Shown here: piece after piece, positions 42,366-51,127 of the stretch
How the letters are laid out: every line of letters starts with the position of its first letter
Numbering within the stretch: position 1 is the stretch's first letter
DNA from: Paenibacillus castaneae
GTDB lineage: Bacteria; Bacillota; Bacilli; Paenibacillales; Paenibacillaceae
NCBI RefSeq assembly: GCF_002884445.1
Contig: NZ_KZ614144.1
Coordinates: 4,198,094 to 4,262,093, forward strand
Length of the DNA: 64,000 nt
Direction: 5' to 3'
Notes under the pieces: model-generated
The model's database searches: none
Told to the model about the DNA's origin: nothing
The model's input: only the letters and a program-made list of their open reading frames with translations
Translations under genes and position numbers: made by a program

Positions 42366-44618
42366 TCATCGCAGCTCCTCAATAAGCGATTTAACCTTAG
42401 CAGCAAAGCGGTCAACATCCTCCGCTGTGACAATCATTGGGCTGTACTTGGCTTGCTCAAAACCGTCAAGCACCCATCTGAAATCTTCACGCAGCCTCTT
42501 CTGGCTTTGCGACCAGCGCAGTACAGCTTCACGTAATGTTTCATGCTCCTGCCTTTCCATTCCGCGCTTCTTACACATACGGAGCAGCTTCTGTGTCTCA
42601 AACACGATTTGATCGTTTGGCGTATAAGAGCCATGTCGAATTCTGCGCCATGATGCAATCAGCTGCTTGCGGCGTACGATGAGCCAAGCTGCTGCTGCAA
42701 CAGCCAGCAGAGAAGCACTGCTCCACGCCCATAGCCTCGAGTTAAAGCTTCTTCCGTTGGCTGCGGCTGCGGACTCATCTCCGTCTTCTATAACCGTATC
42801 AGGAAGAGCCGCTTTCTCCTCTTCCGCATAGGAGTAAGGGAACGAGAAGCCTGCGGTTGCTTCGAACGGAATCCAACCGAATCCCTCGAAATATATTTCG
42901 ACCCATGAATGCGCGTCAGAATTTCGAACCGTATAGGTACCAGCGCCTTTTGGGTTCATATCTTCCTCCATGAAACCGCCGGGTGGCCCGTATGTACTGG
43001 CCGGAAGCACGCCTGGAGCAAAGCCCTTTACCCATCTTGCAGGCATGCCTAGACTTCTTGCCATGATCGCCATTGAAGTGGAGAAGTAGTCGCAATAGCC
43101 TTCCTTAAGCTCAAATAAAAACGTATCCACGAAATCAGAAGTCAAACCGGTAATTTTCTTTGTGTCTGGCTTATTATTGTAATTGAAATTAAGTCTTAGG
43201 TACTGCTCTAATAATCTGGCCTTATCATAATCATTAGTTCCTTCTGCAGTTACTTGCTCGGCTAATTCCTTGACTCGTGCCGGCATAGAGGCAGGTATTT
43301 GCAAGTAATATGAATTGTCTGCAGCTTCGTCCTTATTCGCCCAGCCAGCTTGCGATTTTCTTAATGCATCCTCATCCAGCACAGGCACCATCGAGGTCAA
43401 GGAGTAAGCTTCCGGATATGTTTTATTTTTCATCGACCAATTAAGCAGCCTAAGCTCCCAAGAGTCAGCTTCCCATATCAAGTCCTGCCTCATCGCGACT
43501 TCATCATTGTCTATCCAATTTACTTTCGATACAGGCGCAGCAGCGAATAATACAGGATATACATCCTTACGGATCATCGTCACGATCTGATCGATTTGAA
43601 GCGTTCCTGCAACAGGCTCCTCCACTATAGGGAAGGCAACCCCTTTCTGTACGGCAACAATGGTCGAAGGCGTATCAGATCCACTTGCGTTGATCCAACC
43701 ATTACCTGTATAGAAAGCTTTCGTCTCACCGCGCCAATAGCTGCGATGGGAGGTGGAAACCGTCATCATCGGTGAATAATCATAATCGAAGCCGCCGCCA
43801 AGCGCCTCATCGCTTCTGCTGTAGCCTGAGCTCGCATTACCTTTATTGAGAGAGGATTGGCTCTCTGAGCCCTTATCCCCCAGAAACACTTGCACCCTCT
43901 CGCCCTTGGATTCTTTCCACATCGTATAAGGATCCTGCAGAACCGGAGCAAGAGACGGCATGCTGAGCCCTACTGACATCAGCACTGTAAGGACTAAAGC
44001 GACCGGCAGTATTAATTGCAGCGGATATTCAATGAGTTCCTTAAAGCTGCTCGGATGCTCACGCTGCAGCTTTGATATGTGGCTTGCCGCAAGCCAAAGC
44101 AAACCTATAAATACGATCATTCCCACTTCATCCCAAAGCCAGATCGGCGTAAACGAATCAGCAACTGTAAGCGATACAAGGCTAACCCCGATTAATCCGA
44201 ACATGCGCACCCGAGTAGTTGTCCAAATACCAAATAGAACATACAACGCAAGCAATGCAGCGCTGATCCATATAAACGGATGAAGCTGAACGGCATGCAC
44301 CTGCAGCCACCACAGCCAATCCTGCCATCGATCAACCTTGCTTATGATCCAGTCCATTCTTGCGAACTTGATCGTAATAAATAAGCTGGCAATAATCTGA
44401 AGCAAAATCTTAACAAACTGACTTCGGAGTGGCAGCAAAATATCGATAGCAACAGCTGTAAAGATCGTAAAGTAGGCGATTTGGTAGGTTTCTTTCCACC
44501 AAAAGCCTTCGAAAACCGCAATCATATTTGCCAAAATAACACCGATGAAAATAAATACTAGTTTTTCATACCAATTAGCAGATAAATAACGGATTAGCTT
44601 CATTAGCATATGCTTCAT
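42366..44618 (-). CDS. Membrane transglutaminase-like protein (TgpA/DUF3488 type)
   Basis: A 750-residue protein with about six membrane segments in the first ~230 residues, a large outer part, a transglutaminase-like core (GYCDYFSTSMAIMARSLGMPA holds the cysteine, NSDAHSWVEIYFEGFGWIPF the histidine and later aspartate), one more membrane segment near 630, and a cytoplasmic C-terminal DUF4129-like region. It is the usual partner of MoxR and DUF58 proteins; the three are thought to form a unit for cell-envelope or spore functions, not proven. Its ATG overlaps the DUF58 stop as ATGA. Confidence 0.9.
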   Translation of the reverse strand: MKHMLMKLIRYLSANWYEKLVFIFIGVILANMIAVFEGFWWKETYQIAYFTIFTAVAIDILLPLRSQFVKILLQIIASLFITIKFARMDWIISKVDRWQDWLWWLQVHAVQLHPFIWISAALLALYVLFGIWTTTRVRMFGLIGVSLVSLTVADSFTPIWLWDEVGMIVFIGLLWLAASHISKLQREHPSSFKELIEYPLQLILPVALVLTVLMSVGLSMPSLAPVLQDPYTMWKESKGERVQVFLGDKGSESQSSLNKGNASSGYSRSDEALGGGFDYDYSPMMTVSTSHRSYWRGETKAFYTGNGWINASGSDTPSTIVAVQKGVAFPIVEEPVAGTLQIDQIVTMIRKDVYPVLFAAAPVSKVNWIDNDEVAMRQDLIWEADSWELRLLNWSMKNKTYPEAYSLTSMVPVLDEDALRKSQAGWANKDEAADNSYYLQIPASMPARVKELAEQVTAEGTNDYDKARLLEQYLRLNFNYNNKPDTKKITGLTSDFVDTFLFELKEGYCDYFSTSMAIMARSLGMPARWVKGFAPGVLPASTYGPPGGFMEEDMNPKGAGTYTVRNSDAHSWVEIYFEGFGWIPFEATAGFSFPYSYAEEEKAALPDTVIEDGDESAAAANGRSFNSRLWAWSSASLLAVAAAAWLIVRRKQLIASWRRIRHGSYTPNDQIVFETQKLLRMCKKRGMERQEHETLREAVLRWSQSQKRLREDFRWVLDGFEQAKYSPMIVTAEDVDRFAAKVKSLIEELR

Positions 44619-45862
44619 GCAATTCCGCCCCCTTCCAACACAGCAGGGAGATCCTGAAGCTGGCGAATTTCAAATACGAGCCAGCCTCGTTCATTCATGA
44701 CATGCTTCCATGATGTTTGATGGCTCAGAAGATCTATTGAAGATGAAATATGAAGCAAACATGGCGTCAGCCCTCTGCGAGAGAGCCATTCCATACTGCG
44801 GATAACATCTGCGCCTGAATCAGGCGAAATCACAATGGCAAAGCTGCCTTGCTCCAGCATGGAATCCGCCCGCTTCAGTGAAGCAGAAAGCGAATGGGAA
44901 GCATCGGCATCAACAAAGGTCAAATGCTTCATAATAAGGTTGCGTTGGTCCATGCCTGCTTTCGGAGAGAACATCGTTATTTCCTTGCCAATAGAGACCA
45001 GCCCCATCGCCGTATCGCCTTTTAAACCGTTCTCCAGCAAGGAAGCGGCCGCGGATACTGCAACCTCGAAACGGGTAGCCACTTCACCGCCGTATCCGTC
45101 ATGGTTTCGGTCAAGTATGACAATGGTACGCGGCAGTGATTCCCTCTCGAACGCCTTAGACTTCCACTCCCCAGTCTTAGCTGTAGCGTTCCAATGCACG
45201 CGCGACAAGCGATCTCCGTACAAATATTCTCGAACACCGTTAATTTGCGTCGTTTCCTTCGCAGAACGCGATGCGATTGCATGCGAATATGGACCGCGAA
45301 TGCCGCGTTGAACTCCGTTCCATTGCCTCAGCGACACCGTCTGAGGGAGAACGCTAAATACCGTATCAGACCCAAATTTCCCTTTATGCTCAAACAAACC
45401 GAACACATCATAGGTTACGCATTCCGTATGCTTGAAACGATATTCACCGCGCTGCAGCGGAGGAGTTTGATAGACCACCTGGCCTCCGCGCTTCCAATTC
45501 GGTACAAAAGTAGTTTCAAAAGCTAGTTTTTGTCCGTTATGGCGATACAGCAAATCTCGCACAAGTACATAAGGAATAGGATAATAACCGGGAATCTTCA
45601 TTTGCAAGCTTACATCCAACGAGCTGCCTGCGAATAAAGACTGCTCATGCGCTGCTGCTCCTGAAGCGGTATAGGCTCTGTGCCCGTTCACTCTATGAAT
45701 GCCGCTCCATCGTCCGAGCAGCAAATAAATAAGCAGCAAATTGAGGATCATAAAGAGCATAATAGCGGTCTTCCCGCCTTGGAATAATAAATAGAATAGA
45801 CTGGTTATATAAATAACAGCGACAAGCTGCCAACGCAGCTTTGTTGATTTCATGGCTGCCAT
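44615..45862 (-). CDS. DUF58 domain protein
   Basis: A 415-residue protein with two N-terminal membrane segments (about 10-50) and then the DUF58 core with SAKETTQINGVREYLYGDRLS (the RxYxxGD region) and a von Willebrand-like part beginning RTIVILDRNHDGYGGEV, with a partial metal-site motif. DUF58 genes sit next to moxR across bacteria; a chaperone-substrate link has been suggested. It is four bases after moxR. Confidence 0.9.
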   Translation of the reverse strand: MAAMKSTKLRWQLVAVIYITSLFYLLFQGGKTAIMLFMILNLLLIYLLLGRWSGIHRVNGHRAYTASGAAAHEQSLFAGSSLDVSLQMKIPGYYPIPYVLVRDLLYRHNGQKLAFETTFVPNWKRGGQVVYQTPPLQRGEYRFKHTECVTYDVFGLFEHKGKFGSDTVFSVLPQTVSLRQWNGVQRGIRGPYSHAIASRSAKETTQINGVREYLYGDRLSRVHWNATAKTGEWKSKAFERESLPRTIVILDRNHDGYGGEVATRFEVAVSAAASLLENGLKGDTAMGLVSIGKEITMFSPKAGMDQRNLIMKHLTFVDADASHSLSASLKRADSMLEQGSFAIVISPDSGADVIRSMEWLSRRGLTPCLLHISSSIDLLSHQTSWKHVMNERGWLVFEIRQLQDLPAVLEGGGIA

Positions 45863-45866
45863 CGGA

Positions 45867-46823
45867 CTAGCGCTCTAGCCGAACCGGCACTTTCGTAGAT
45901 TGCAGCACCTGCGAAATAATATCCTCCGCTCGAAGTCCATTCATCCTTGCTTCCGTCCTTAACAATAATCGATGCGAAAGCACATAAGGTGCCAGCTCCT
46001 TCACATCATCGGGAGTTACGAACTGGCGCTGCTGAATATAGGCACTCGCCTTAGCCGCTCTTGTCAACGCCAGCGCCGCACGCGGGCTAGCGCCCAGCAT
46101 GACGCTTGCATGCTCCCTTGTCCCGCGAACTAACGATACTAAATATTTCCCTACCGCGTCATCGATATGTACTTGCTCTACCTGATCCTGAATATGGATC
46201 ATATCCGATATGTTTATCATCTGTTCGATACGATCAGATGGATGTATTCCTTCATTAGATAGCACCATGCGCTGCTCGTCGGATTCACTTGGATAGCCGA
46301 GCGACAGCTTCATCATAAAGCGGTCAAGCTGTGCCTCAGGAAGCGTATAGGTTCCTTCAAATTCAATTGGGTTCTGCGTAGCAAGCAGAACGAAAGGCTG
46401 CGGCAGCTCATAAGTGTCGCCATCCACGGTCACATGGCCTTCCTCCATCGCCTCCAGCAGAGCCGATTGCGTCTTTGTTGTTGCTCTATTAATCTCATCA
46501 GCTAATAGAATATTAGCCATTACAGGACCCGGTCGGAATAAGAACGTCTCTTGCTTCGGATGATAAATAGAAACGCCTGTAATGTCTGTAGGAAGCAAAT
46601 CAGGGTTACATTGAATACGGCGGAACTGACCTCCGATGGACTTAGCCAAAGCCTTCACTAATTGGGTTTTTCCAGTGCCAGGCACATCTTCAAGCAGTAC
46701 ATGTCCGCCTGCGATAACGGCAATAAGCAGTCTCTGGATTTCTTCCTGTTTGCCAAGGATACAAGTTTCTAGGTTTCGTAGAATCGTAGAACATAATTGC
46801 ATGTCTGCAGGACGAATATCCAT
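45867..46823 (-). CDS. MoxR family AAA+ ATPase
   Basis: A 318-residue ATPase: LLEDVPGTGKTQLVKALAKS (Walker A), NILLADEINRATTKTQSALL (Walker B and sensor), LATQNPIEFEGTYTLPEAQLD (pre-sensor), and a helical lid near the end. MoxR proteins act as chaperones that insert metals or assemble complexes. The ATG at 46823 has GGGAGG seven bases ahead, better than the frame's earlier codons. It starts a three-gene unit. Confidence 0.93.
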   Translation of the reverse strand: MDIRPADMQLCSTILRNLETCILGKQEEIQRLLIAVIAGGHVLLEDVPGTGKTQLVKALAKSIGGQFRRIQCNPDLLPTDITGVSIYHPKQETFLFRPGPVMANILLADEINRATTKTQSALLEAMEEGHVTVDGDTYELPQPFVLLATQNPIEFEGTYTLPEAQLDRFMMKLSLGYPSESDEQRMVLSNEGIHPSDRIEQMINISDMIHIQDQVEQVHIDDAVGKYLVSLVRGTREHASVMLGASPRAALALTRAAKASAYIQQRQFVTPDDVKELAPYVLSHRLLLRTEARMNGLRAEDIISQVLQSTKVPVRLER

Positions 46824-46921
46824 TTCATAGCCTCCCGAAATAATGCTTGAATTCAAACTACAATACTACTAGTTTACAGTACTTCCTCTACGCTGCACAA
46901 ACGATTTCGTTCCAAAAAAAA

Positions 46922-46947
46922 TTGGAAGATCCTACAGGATCCTCCAA
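46922..46947 (-). terminator. Terminator of the spoVA operon
   Basis: An 11-bp stem with one G-U pair (TTGGAGGATCC with GGATCTTCCAA) and TGTA loop is followed by a run of eight Ts on the minus strand. It lies 15 bases after the spoVAE stop. Confidence 0.9.
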
Positions 46948-46961
46948 AATAATGAGAAGTA

Positions 46962-47312
46962 TTAGCCTTTCGGCCTGACTACCAGCGCGGCCAGAAAGGA
47001 GAAGATGATAGCTGCCGAAATACCAGCGCTCGTCACCTTGAATATTCCCGAAATAACCCCTATCCAGCCCTGATCATGAAGCTCGGTCAAGGCGCCGTGC
47101 ACAAGCGCGTTGCCAAAGCTCGTTATAGGCACTGTGGCGCCTGCGCCTGCAAACTTGACTAAAGGTTCATATAAATTGAAGCCGTCGACGATAGCCCCTA
47201 TTACGACTAGTGTAGACATCGTATGCGCAGGAGTCAGCTTGAATACATCAAACATAAGCTGCCCGAGCACACAAATACCCCCACCAACTAGAAAAGCCCA
47301 CACAAAAATCAT
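46962..47312 (-). CDS. spoVAE: Stage V sporulation protein AE (SpoVAEb)
   Basis: A 116-residue membrane protein: FLVGGGICVLGQLMFD, LVVIGAIVDGFNLYEPLVKFAGAGATVPITSFGNALVHGA and a last membrane segment. It shares the GGGxCxxGQ and AGAGxxVPxTxFxN patterns with SpoVAC, its paralogue. SpoVA proteins move calcium-dipicolinate into the forming spore and out at germination. It is the last gene of the unit. Confidence 0.93.
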   Translation of the reverse strand: MIFVWAFLVGGGICVLGQLMFDVFKLTPAHTMSTLVVIGAIVDGFNLYEPLVKFAGAGATVPITSFGNALVHGALTELHDQGWIGVISGIFKVTSAGISAAIIFSFLAALVVRPKG

Positions 47313-47318
47313 AAATGC

Positions 47319-48332
47319 TTACTCCTTTCCTGAGCTAATGGCGACAGCATGAGCAATACATGGGATGCTCTCGCCTTGCTGATAAGATAGCGGCGACAGC
47401 AAAGCACCTGTAGCAACGATAAGAATCCGTTTTAGTTCTCCCTTTTTGAGGCGCTTAAGTAGATGCCCATACGTTACGACTGCCGAGCAGCCGCAGCCGC
47501 TGCCGCCAGCCTGCACCTTCTGCTGCTCCAAATCATAGATCATTAAACCGCAATCCGTAAAAACAGTTTCATTAATCGGCACTCCATCTTGCAGCAGCAG
47601 CTTCTTGGCAATGGGATGCCCGACAGCAGCCAAATCTCCTGTTACAATCAAATCATAGTCCTTTGGTGAACGGCCCGTATCGTTGAAATGGGCTTGAATC
47701 GTATCGACTGCTGCGGGAGCCATCGCCGCACCCATATTGAACGGATCGGTAATGCCGAGGTCGATGACTTTTCCGATTGTCGCGCACTCCACAACCGGTC
47801 CGGCTCCCTTATCGGATACGATCACAGCCCCCGCTCCTGTTACTGTGTTTTGAGCCGTCGGCGGTTTTTGCGCCCCGTATTCAGTTGGGTATCGGAACTG
47901 CTTCTCAACCGTACAGTTATGGCTGCATGTACCTGCTAGCACAAAGCTTCCCGATCCAGAATTCACAATTAACGATGCGAGTGCAAGCGACTCCATCGAG
48001 GTCGAGCATGCGCCGAATACGCCTAGATAGGGAGCTCCCAATGTCCTTGCCGCGAAGCTGCTGCTAATAATTTGGTTCATTAAATCTCCGCCGACATAGA
48101 ACTGAATCTGGTCACGTTCGACACGAGCATTCTGTAAGGCAAATTCAGAAGCTTGCTCCAGCAGCAGCCTCTCCGCCTTCTCCCACGTTTTTTGCTGCAT
48201 ATCCAGCTCTGGATGTACGAGATCAAAGTCCGCTGCGAGCGGACCATCTCCTTCATCAGGACCTACAACAGTTGCTTCTCCGATAATGACTGGGCGCTTC
48301 TCAAACCACCACGTTTGTTTTCCTCGCAGCAT
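47319..48332 (-). CDS. spoVAD: Stage V sporulation protein AD
   Basis: A 337-residue thiolase-fold protein: GVFGACSTSMESLALAS is the old active-site region, and GDLAAVGHPIAKKLL and GGSGCGCSAVVTYGHLL are family blocks. SpoVAD binds dipicolinic acid on the inner-membrane face. The ATG at 48332 lies eight bases after GGGGG and just past the spoVAC stop; the upstream open frame overlaps spoVAC. Confidence 0.94.
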   Translation of the reverse strand: MLRGKQTWWFEKRPVIIGEATVVGPDEGDGPLAADFDLVHPELDMQQKTWEKAERLLLEQASEFALQNARVERDQIQFYVGGDLMNQIISSSFAARTLGAPYLGVFGACSTSMESLALASLIVNSGSGSFVLAGTCSHNCTVEKQFRYPTEYGAQKPPTAQNTVTGAGAVIVSDKGAGPVVECATIGKVIDLGITDPFNMGAAMAPAAVDTIQAHFNDTGRSPKDYDLIVTGDLAAVGHPIAKKLLLQDGVPINETVFTDCGLMIYDLEQQKVQAGGSGCGCSAVVTYGHLLKRLKKGELKRILIVATGALLSPLSYQQGESIPCIAHAVAISSGKE

Positions 48333-48333
48333 C

Positions 48334-48825
48334 TTATTGTCCCCCAGTACCCAGTATGAGATGGGCAATACCTACGAAAAATGCCGCAACCGTCCCGAAA
48401 ACAATAACAGAACCCGCCAGCTTAAACATATTAGCCCCAACACCTAGCACAAGTCCCTCCGAACGATGCTCAAGCGCTGCTGAGCACATGGAATTCGCAA
48501 ATCCGGTGACGGGAACAGCAGAGCCTGCACCTGCCCACTGCGCAATTTTATCGTATACGCCAAGACTCGTTAAAATAACGGATATAAGAATAAGAGTTGC
48601 AACAGTGGGATTGCTGGCAGCTTCCTCGGTCATTCCCATCAGATGAACAAACAGCTCTTGAATACATTGACCGAATACGCATATACCGCCTCCGAATACA
48701 AAAGCCTTTAAGCAATTTCCTAGAATGGAGCGCGGCGGTTCCATGGTTTTGGCGAAAGACTGGTATTCTTTTGGTGACATTGTCATTTTTTTGTATTTCG
48801 GACCGCCCTTGCTTTTGGTAGCCAC
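48334..48825 (-). CDS. spoVAC: Stage V sporulation protein AC
   Basis: A 163-residue membrane protein with four to five hydrophobic segments. FVFGGGICVFGQCIQELFVH and QWAGAGSAVPVTGFANSMCSAALEH are SpoVAC signatures. SpoVAC is a mechanosensitive channel for dipicolinic acid. It is the first gene here; AAGGAGG precedes it. A sigma-G promoter would be expected but I could not place both boxes. Confidence 0.94.
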   Translation of the reverse strand: MATKSKGGPKYKKMTMSPKEYQSFAKTMEPPRSILGNCLKAFVFGGGICVFGQCIQELFVHLMGMTEEAASNPTVATLILISVILTSLGVYDKIAQWAGAGSAVPVTGFANSMCSAALEHRSEGLVLGVGANMFKLAGSVIVFGTVAAFFVGIAHLILGTGGQ

Positions 48826-48939
48826 TATAGCCCCTCCTTATCTAGCGGGTCGCCACTTAAGCCTATGAGGCAACCTGTCATTCTCTTTATTTACTTCTTT
48901 TTCATTATTTGTCATAACATGATTCAATATTCCTCATGC

Positions 48940-48987
48940 AAAAAAGGATTGCCCGAGACTATAATCAGTCAAGGACAATCCTTTTTT
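48940..48987. terminator. Terminator after the GH42 gene
   Basis: AAAAAAGGATTG pairs perfectly with CAATCCTTTTTT, with weaker pairs inside. T/A runs on both strands make it work in either direction; it lies nine bases after the GH42 stop. Confidence 0.93.
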
Positions 48988-48995
48988 TCACAACT

Positions 48996-51020
48996 CTATT
49001 TCTCAATAATTAATACGCCTTTAGCAGCCAACCTATAAGTACCGCTAACAAGCTCGCCAGTCAATAAATCCGTACATGGCTCAGCGCCAAGCTGAAGCTC
49101 AGCTGCTTCTGAATTATGATTCAATATAAAGGTAAACGATTTGCCATCTTTGTTTCTGCGTGTTACCTCAACGCCAGTCGGCGTATCAAGCAATGACTCA
49201 ATTCCCTTGTCCTGGCATATATTCGTCAGCAGCCCTTTCAAGAAATGCTCGTCAGGACTTGAGGCAATATACCATGCTTCGCCTTTGCCGAACTTGTTGA
49301 CCGTAACGACAGGCATGCCTTTATAGAAGTCTGAGCCGTATTCAGCAACGACCTCAGCTCCCTCAGAATGAATGAGGTCGCAAAGCAGATTGCAAGTGTA
49401 CGTCCCGCTCAATGCGCCATACACGTTGTTCATCACGATTTGGTTTTGCTGGCCTGGCAGCAGCGCGTCTATTTCTTCCGCCCAAATGCCTAGAACCTTG
49501 CGCAGCTTGCCGGGATAGCCGCCTGTCGTAACAATATCTGTTTCGTTGACAATGCCGCTGAAGAAAGTGGTGATGAACGTGCCTCCGCGTTGTACGAAAG
49601 CCTCTACTTTCTCGGCAAAGCCCGGTTTGATCATATACATAACTGGCGCTATGACAAGATCATACTGCTCCAAACTTTCTTCTACACTGATCATATCGGT
49701 TTGAATGTTCAATTCGAACAACGCGTCATAATATTTGTGAACCTCATCCACATATTTGAGTGCGATGCTTGGGCCGCTTGAGAGCTCAACTGCCCAGCGG
49801 TTTTCCCAATCAAATACAATAGCTGCCTTCGCATCAATCCGAGAATCGATAAGCTTGTCCGATAGCGCAGTAAGCTCATGTCCCAGCTCGGCACATTCCC
49901 GGAATACGCGAGTATGCTCATGTCCGACGTGCTCAATGACAGCTCCATGATATTTCTCGCATGCACCAATGGAACGTCGCAGCTGGAAGAACATAACCGT
50001 ATCTGCGCCATGTGCCACCGCTTGATAGCTCCATAGCCGCATGACGCCGGGGCGCTTCAATGCATTATAGGCTTGCCAGTTTTGCTGGCTTGGCGTCTGC
50101 TCCATCAGCATGAAGGGCTGACCGCTCTTCAGGCCGCGCATTAATGCATGAGTCATCGCGGTATAGCTGACTGGCGTGTCGATGGAAGGATAGTTGTCCC
50201 ATGAAACAACATCCAGATGCTTAGCCCATTTGAAATAATCAAGCTCCGGATAAGTTCCCATTAAGTTTGTTGTAATTTGAATATTGGCAGAATGCTTGCG
50301 AATCTCGTCATATTCAATCAAGTAGCACTCCAGCAGACTGTCGGATTGGAATCTCCGGTAGTCAAGCGAAATGCTCTGGAAGTTTGTTCGGTTGCCGCCC
50401 CACTCCTCACTAAGCGCATTAGGAGTTACGATTTCGTCCCAATCATAAAATGTGTGTCCCCAGAAGCTTGTGTACCACGCTTTATTTAACCCTTCTATCG
50501 TGCCATAGCGCTGCTGCAGCCATGAGCGGAAAGCGTCTGCGCAATTATCGCAATAGCAGTAGCCTCCATATTCATTCGAAATATGCCAAGCTACCAGAGC
50601 TGGATGATCCTTATAGCGCTCTGCTATTTTGCCTGCGATAAGCTTGGCATATTTACGATAGGTCGGGCTGTTCGGACAGGAATTATGGCGTCCGCCGAAT
50701 TTCCGTTTGCGTCCCTCGTAATCGACGCGAGTAACGTCCGGGTACCGCTTTGCCATCCATGCGGGATGAGCGCCAGTACTCGTTGCCAGACAAACGGAAA
50801 TACGATCCTGATGAAGCCGATTGATCATTTGATCAAGCTTCTCAAAGTTGTATGTATCTTCATTTGGTTGAATGCTTGCCCAGGAAAATACATTGACTGT
50901 CGCAACATCAATATCTGCGAGCTGAAACATACGGATATCCTCTTCCATAGTCTCATCATTCCACTGCTCGGGATTATAATCTCCGCCATACCATATTTTT
51001 GGAAGCTTATTATTTATCAT
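48996..51020 (-). CDS. Beta-galactosidase, GH42
   Basis: A 674-residue GH42 enzyme from the ATG at 51020, nine bases after GGATGGAG. YGGDYNPEQW starts the barrel, VNVFSWASI fills the strand-2 position, and AWHISNEYGG has the acid/base glutamate E150. C115, C155, C157 and C160 form the zinc site, and FMLMEQTPSQQNW holds the nucleophile E307. The trimerisation and beta-sandwich domains follow. No signal peptide is visible, so it hydrolyses imported galactosides. It is the last gene of the second transport locus and a functional counterpart of the GH42 remnant at 10.7 kb. Confidence 0.93.
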   Translation of the reverse strand: MINNKLPKIWYGGDYNPEQWNDETMEEDIRMFQLADIDVATVNVFSWASIQPNEDTYNFEKLDQMINRLHQDRISVCLATSTGAHPAWMAKRYPDVTRVDYEGRKRKFGGRHNSCPNSPTYRKYAKLIAGKIAERYKDHPALVAWHISNEYGGYCYCDNCADAFRSWLQQRYGTIEGLNKAWYTSFWGHTFYDWDEIVTPNALSEEWGGNRTNFQSISLDYRRFQSDSLLECYLIEYDEIRKHSANIQITTNLMGTYPELDYFKWAKHLDVVSWDNYPSIDTPVSYTAMTHALMRGLKSGQPFMLMEQTPSQQNWQAYNALKRPGVMRLWSYQAVAHGADTVMFFQLRRSIGACEKYHGAVIEHVGHEHTRVFRECAELGHELTALSDKLIDSRIDAKAAIVFDWENRWAVELSSGPSIALKYVDEVHKYYDALFELNIQTDMISVEESLEQYDLVIAPVMYMIKPGFAEKVEAFVQRGGTFITTFFSGIVNETDIVTTGGYPGKLRKVLGIWAEEIDALLPGQQNQIVMNNVYGALSGTYTCNLLCDLIHSEGAEVVAEYGSDFYKGMPVVTVNKFGKGEAWYIASSPDEHFLKGLLTNICQDKGIESLLDTPTGVEVTRRNKDGKSFTFILNHNSEAAELQLGAEPCTDLLTGELVSGTYRLAAKGVLIIEK

Positions 51021-51127
51021 AATGCCATTCTCCATCCTTTCATAAACGTTAAGCAAACCATTAAATAATGCGGGAAAAGAGCCCATATAATGAGCTCTTT
51101 TCCCTAATTGCTATTTCTACTATAAAC

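Noticed and set aside
48826-48940. Sigma-G promoter of the spoVA genes
   Set aside because: A CATGTTA resembling the -10 box is present, but the nearest -35-like GCATG is only 13 bases away, too close. I could not place a valid pair.
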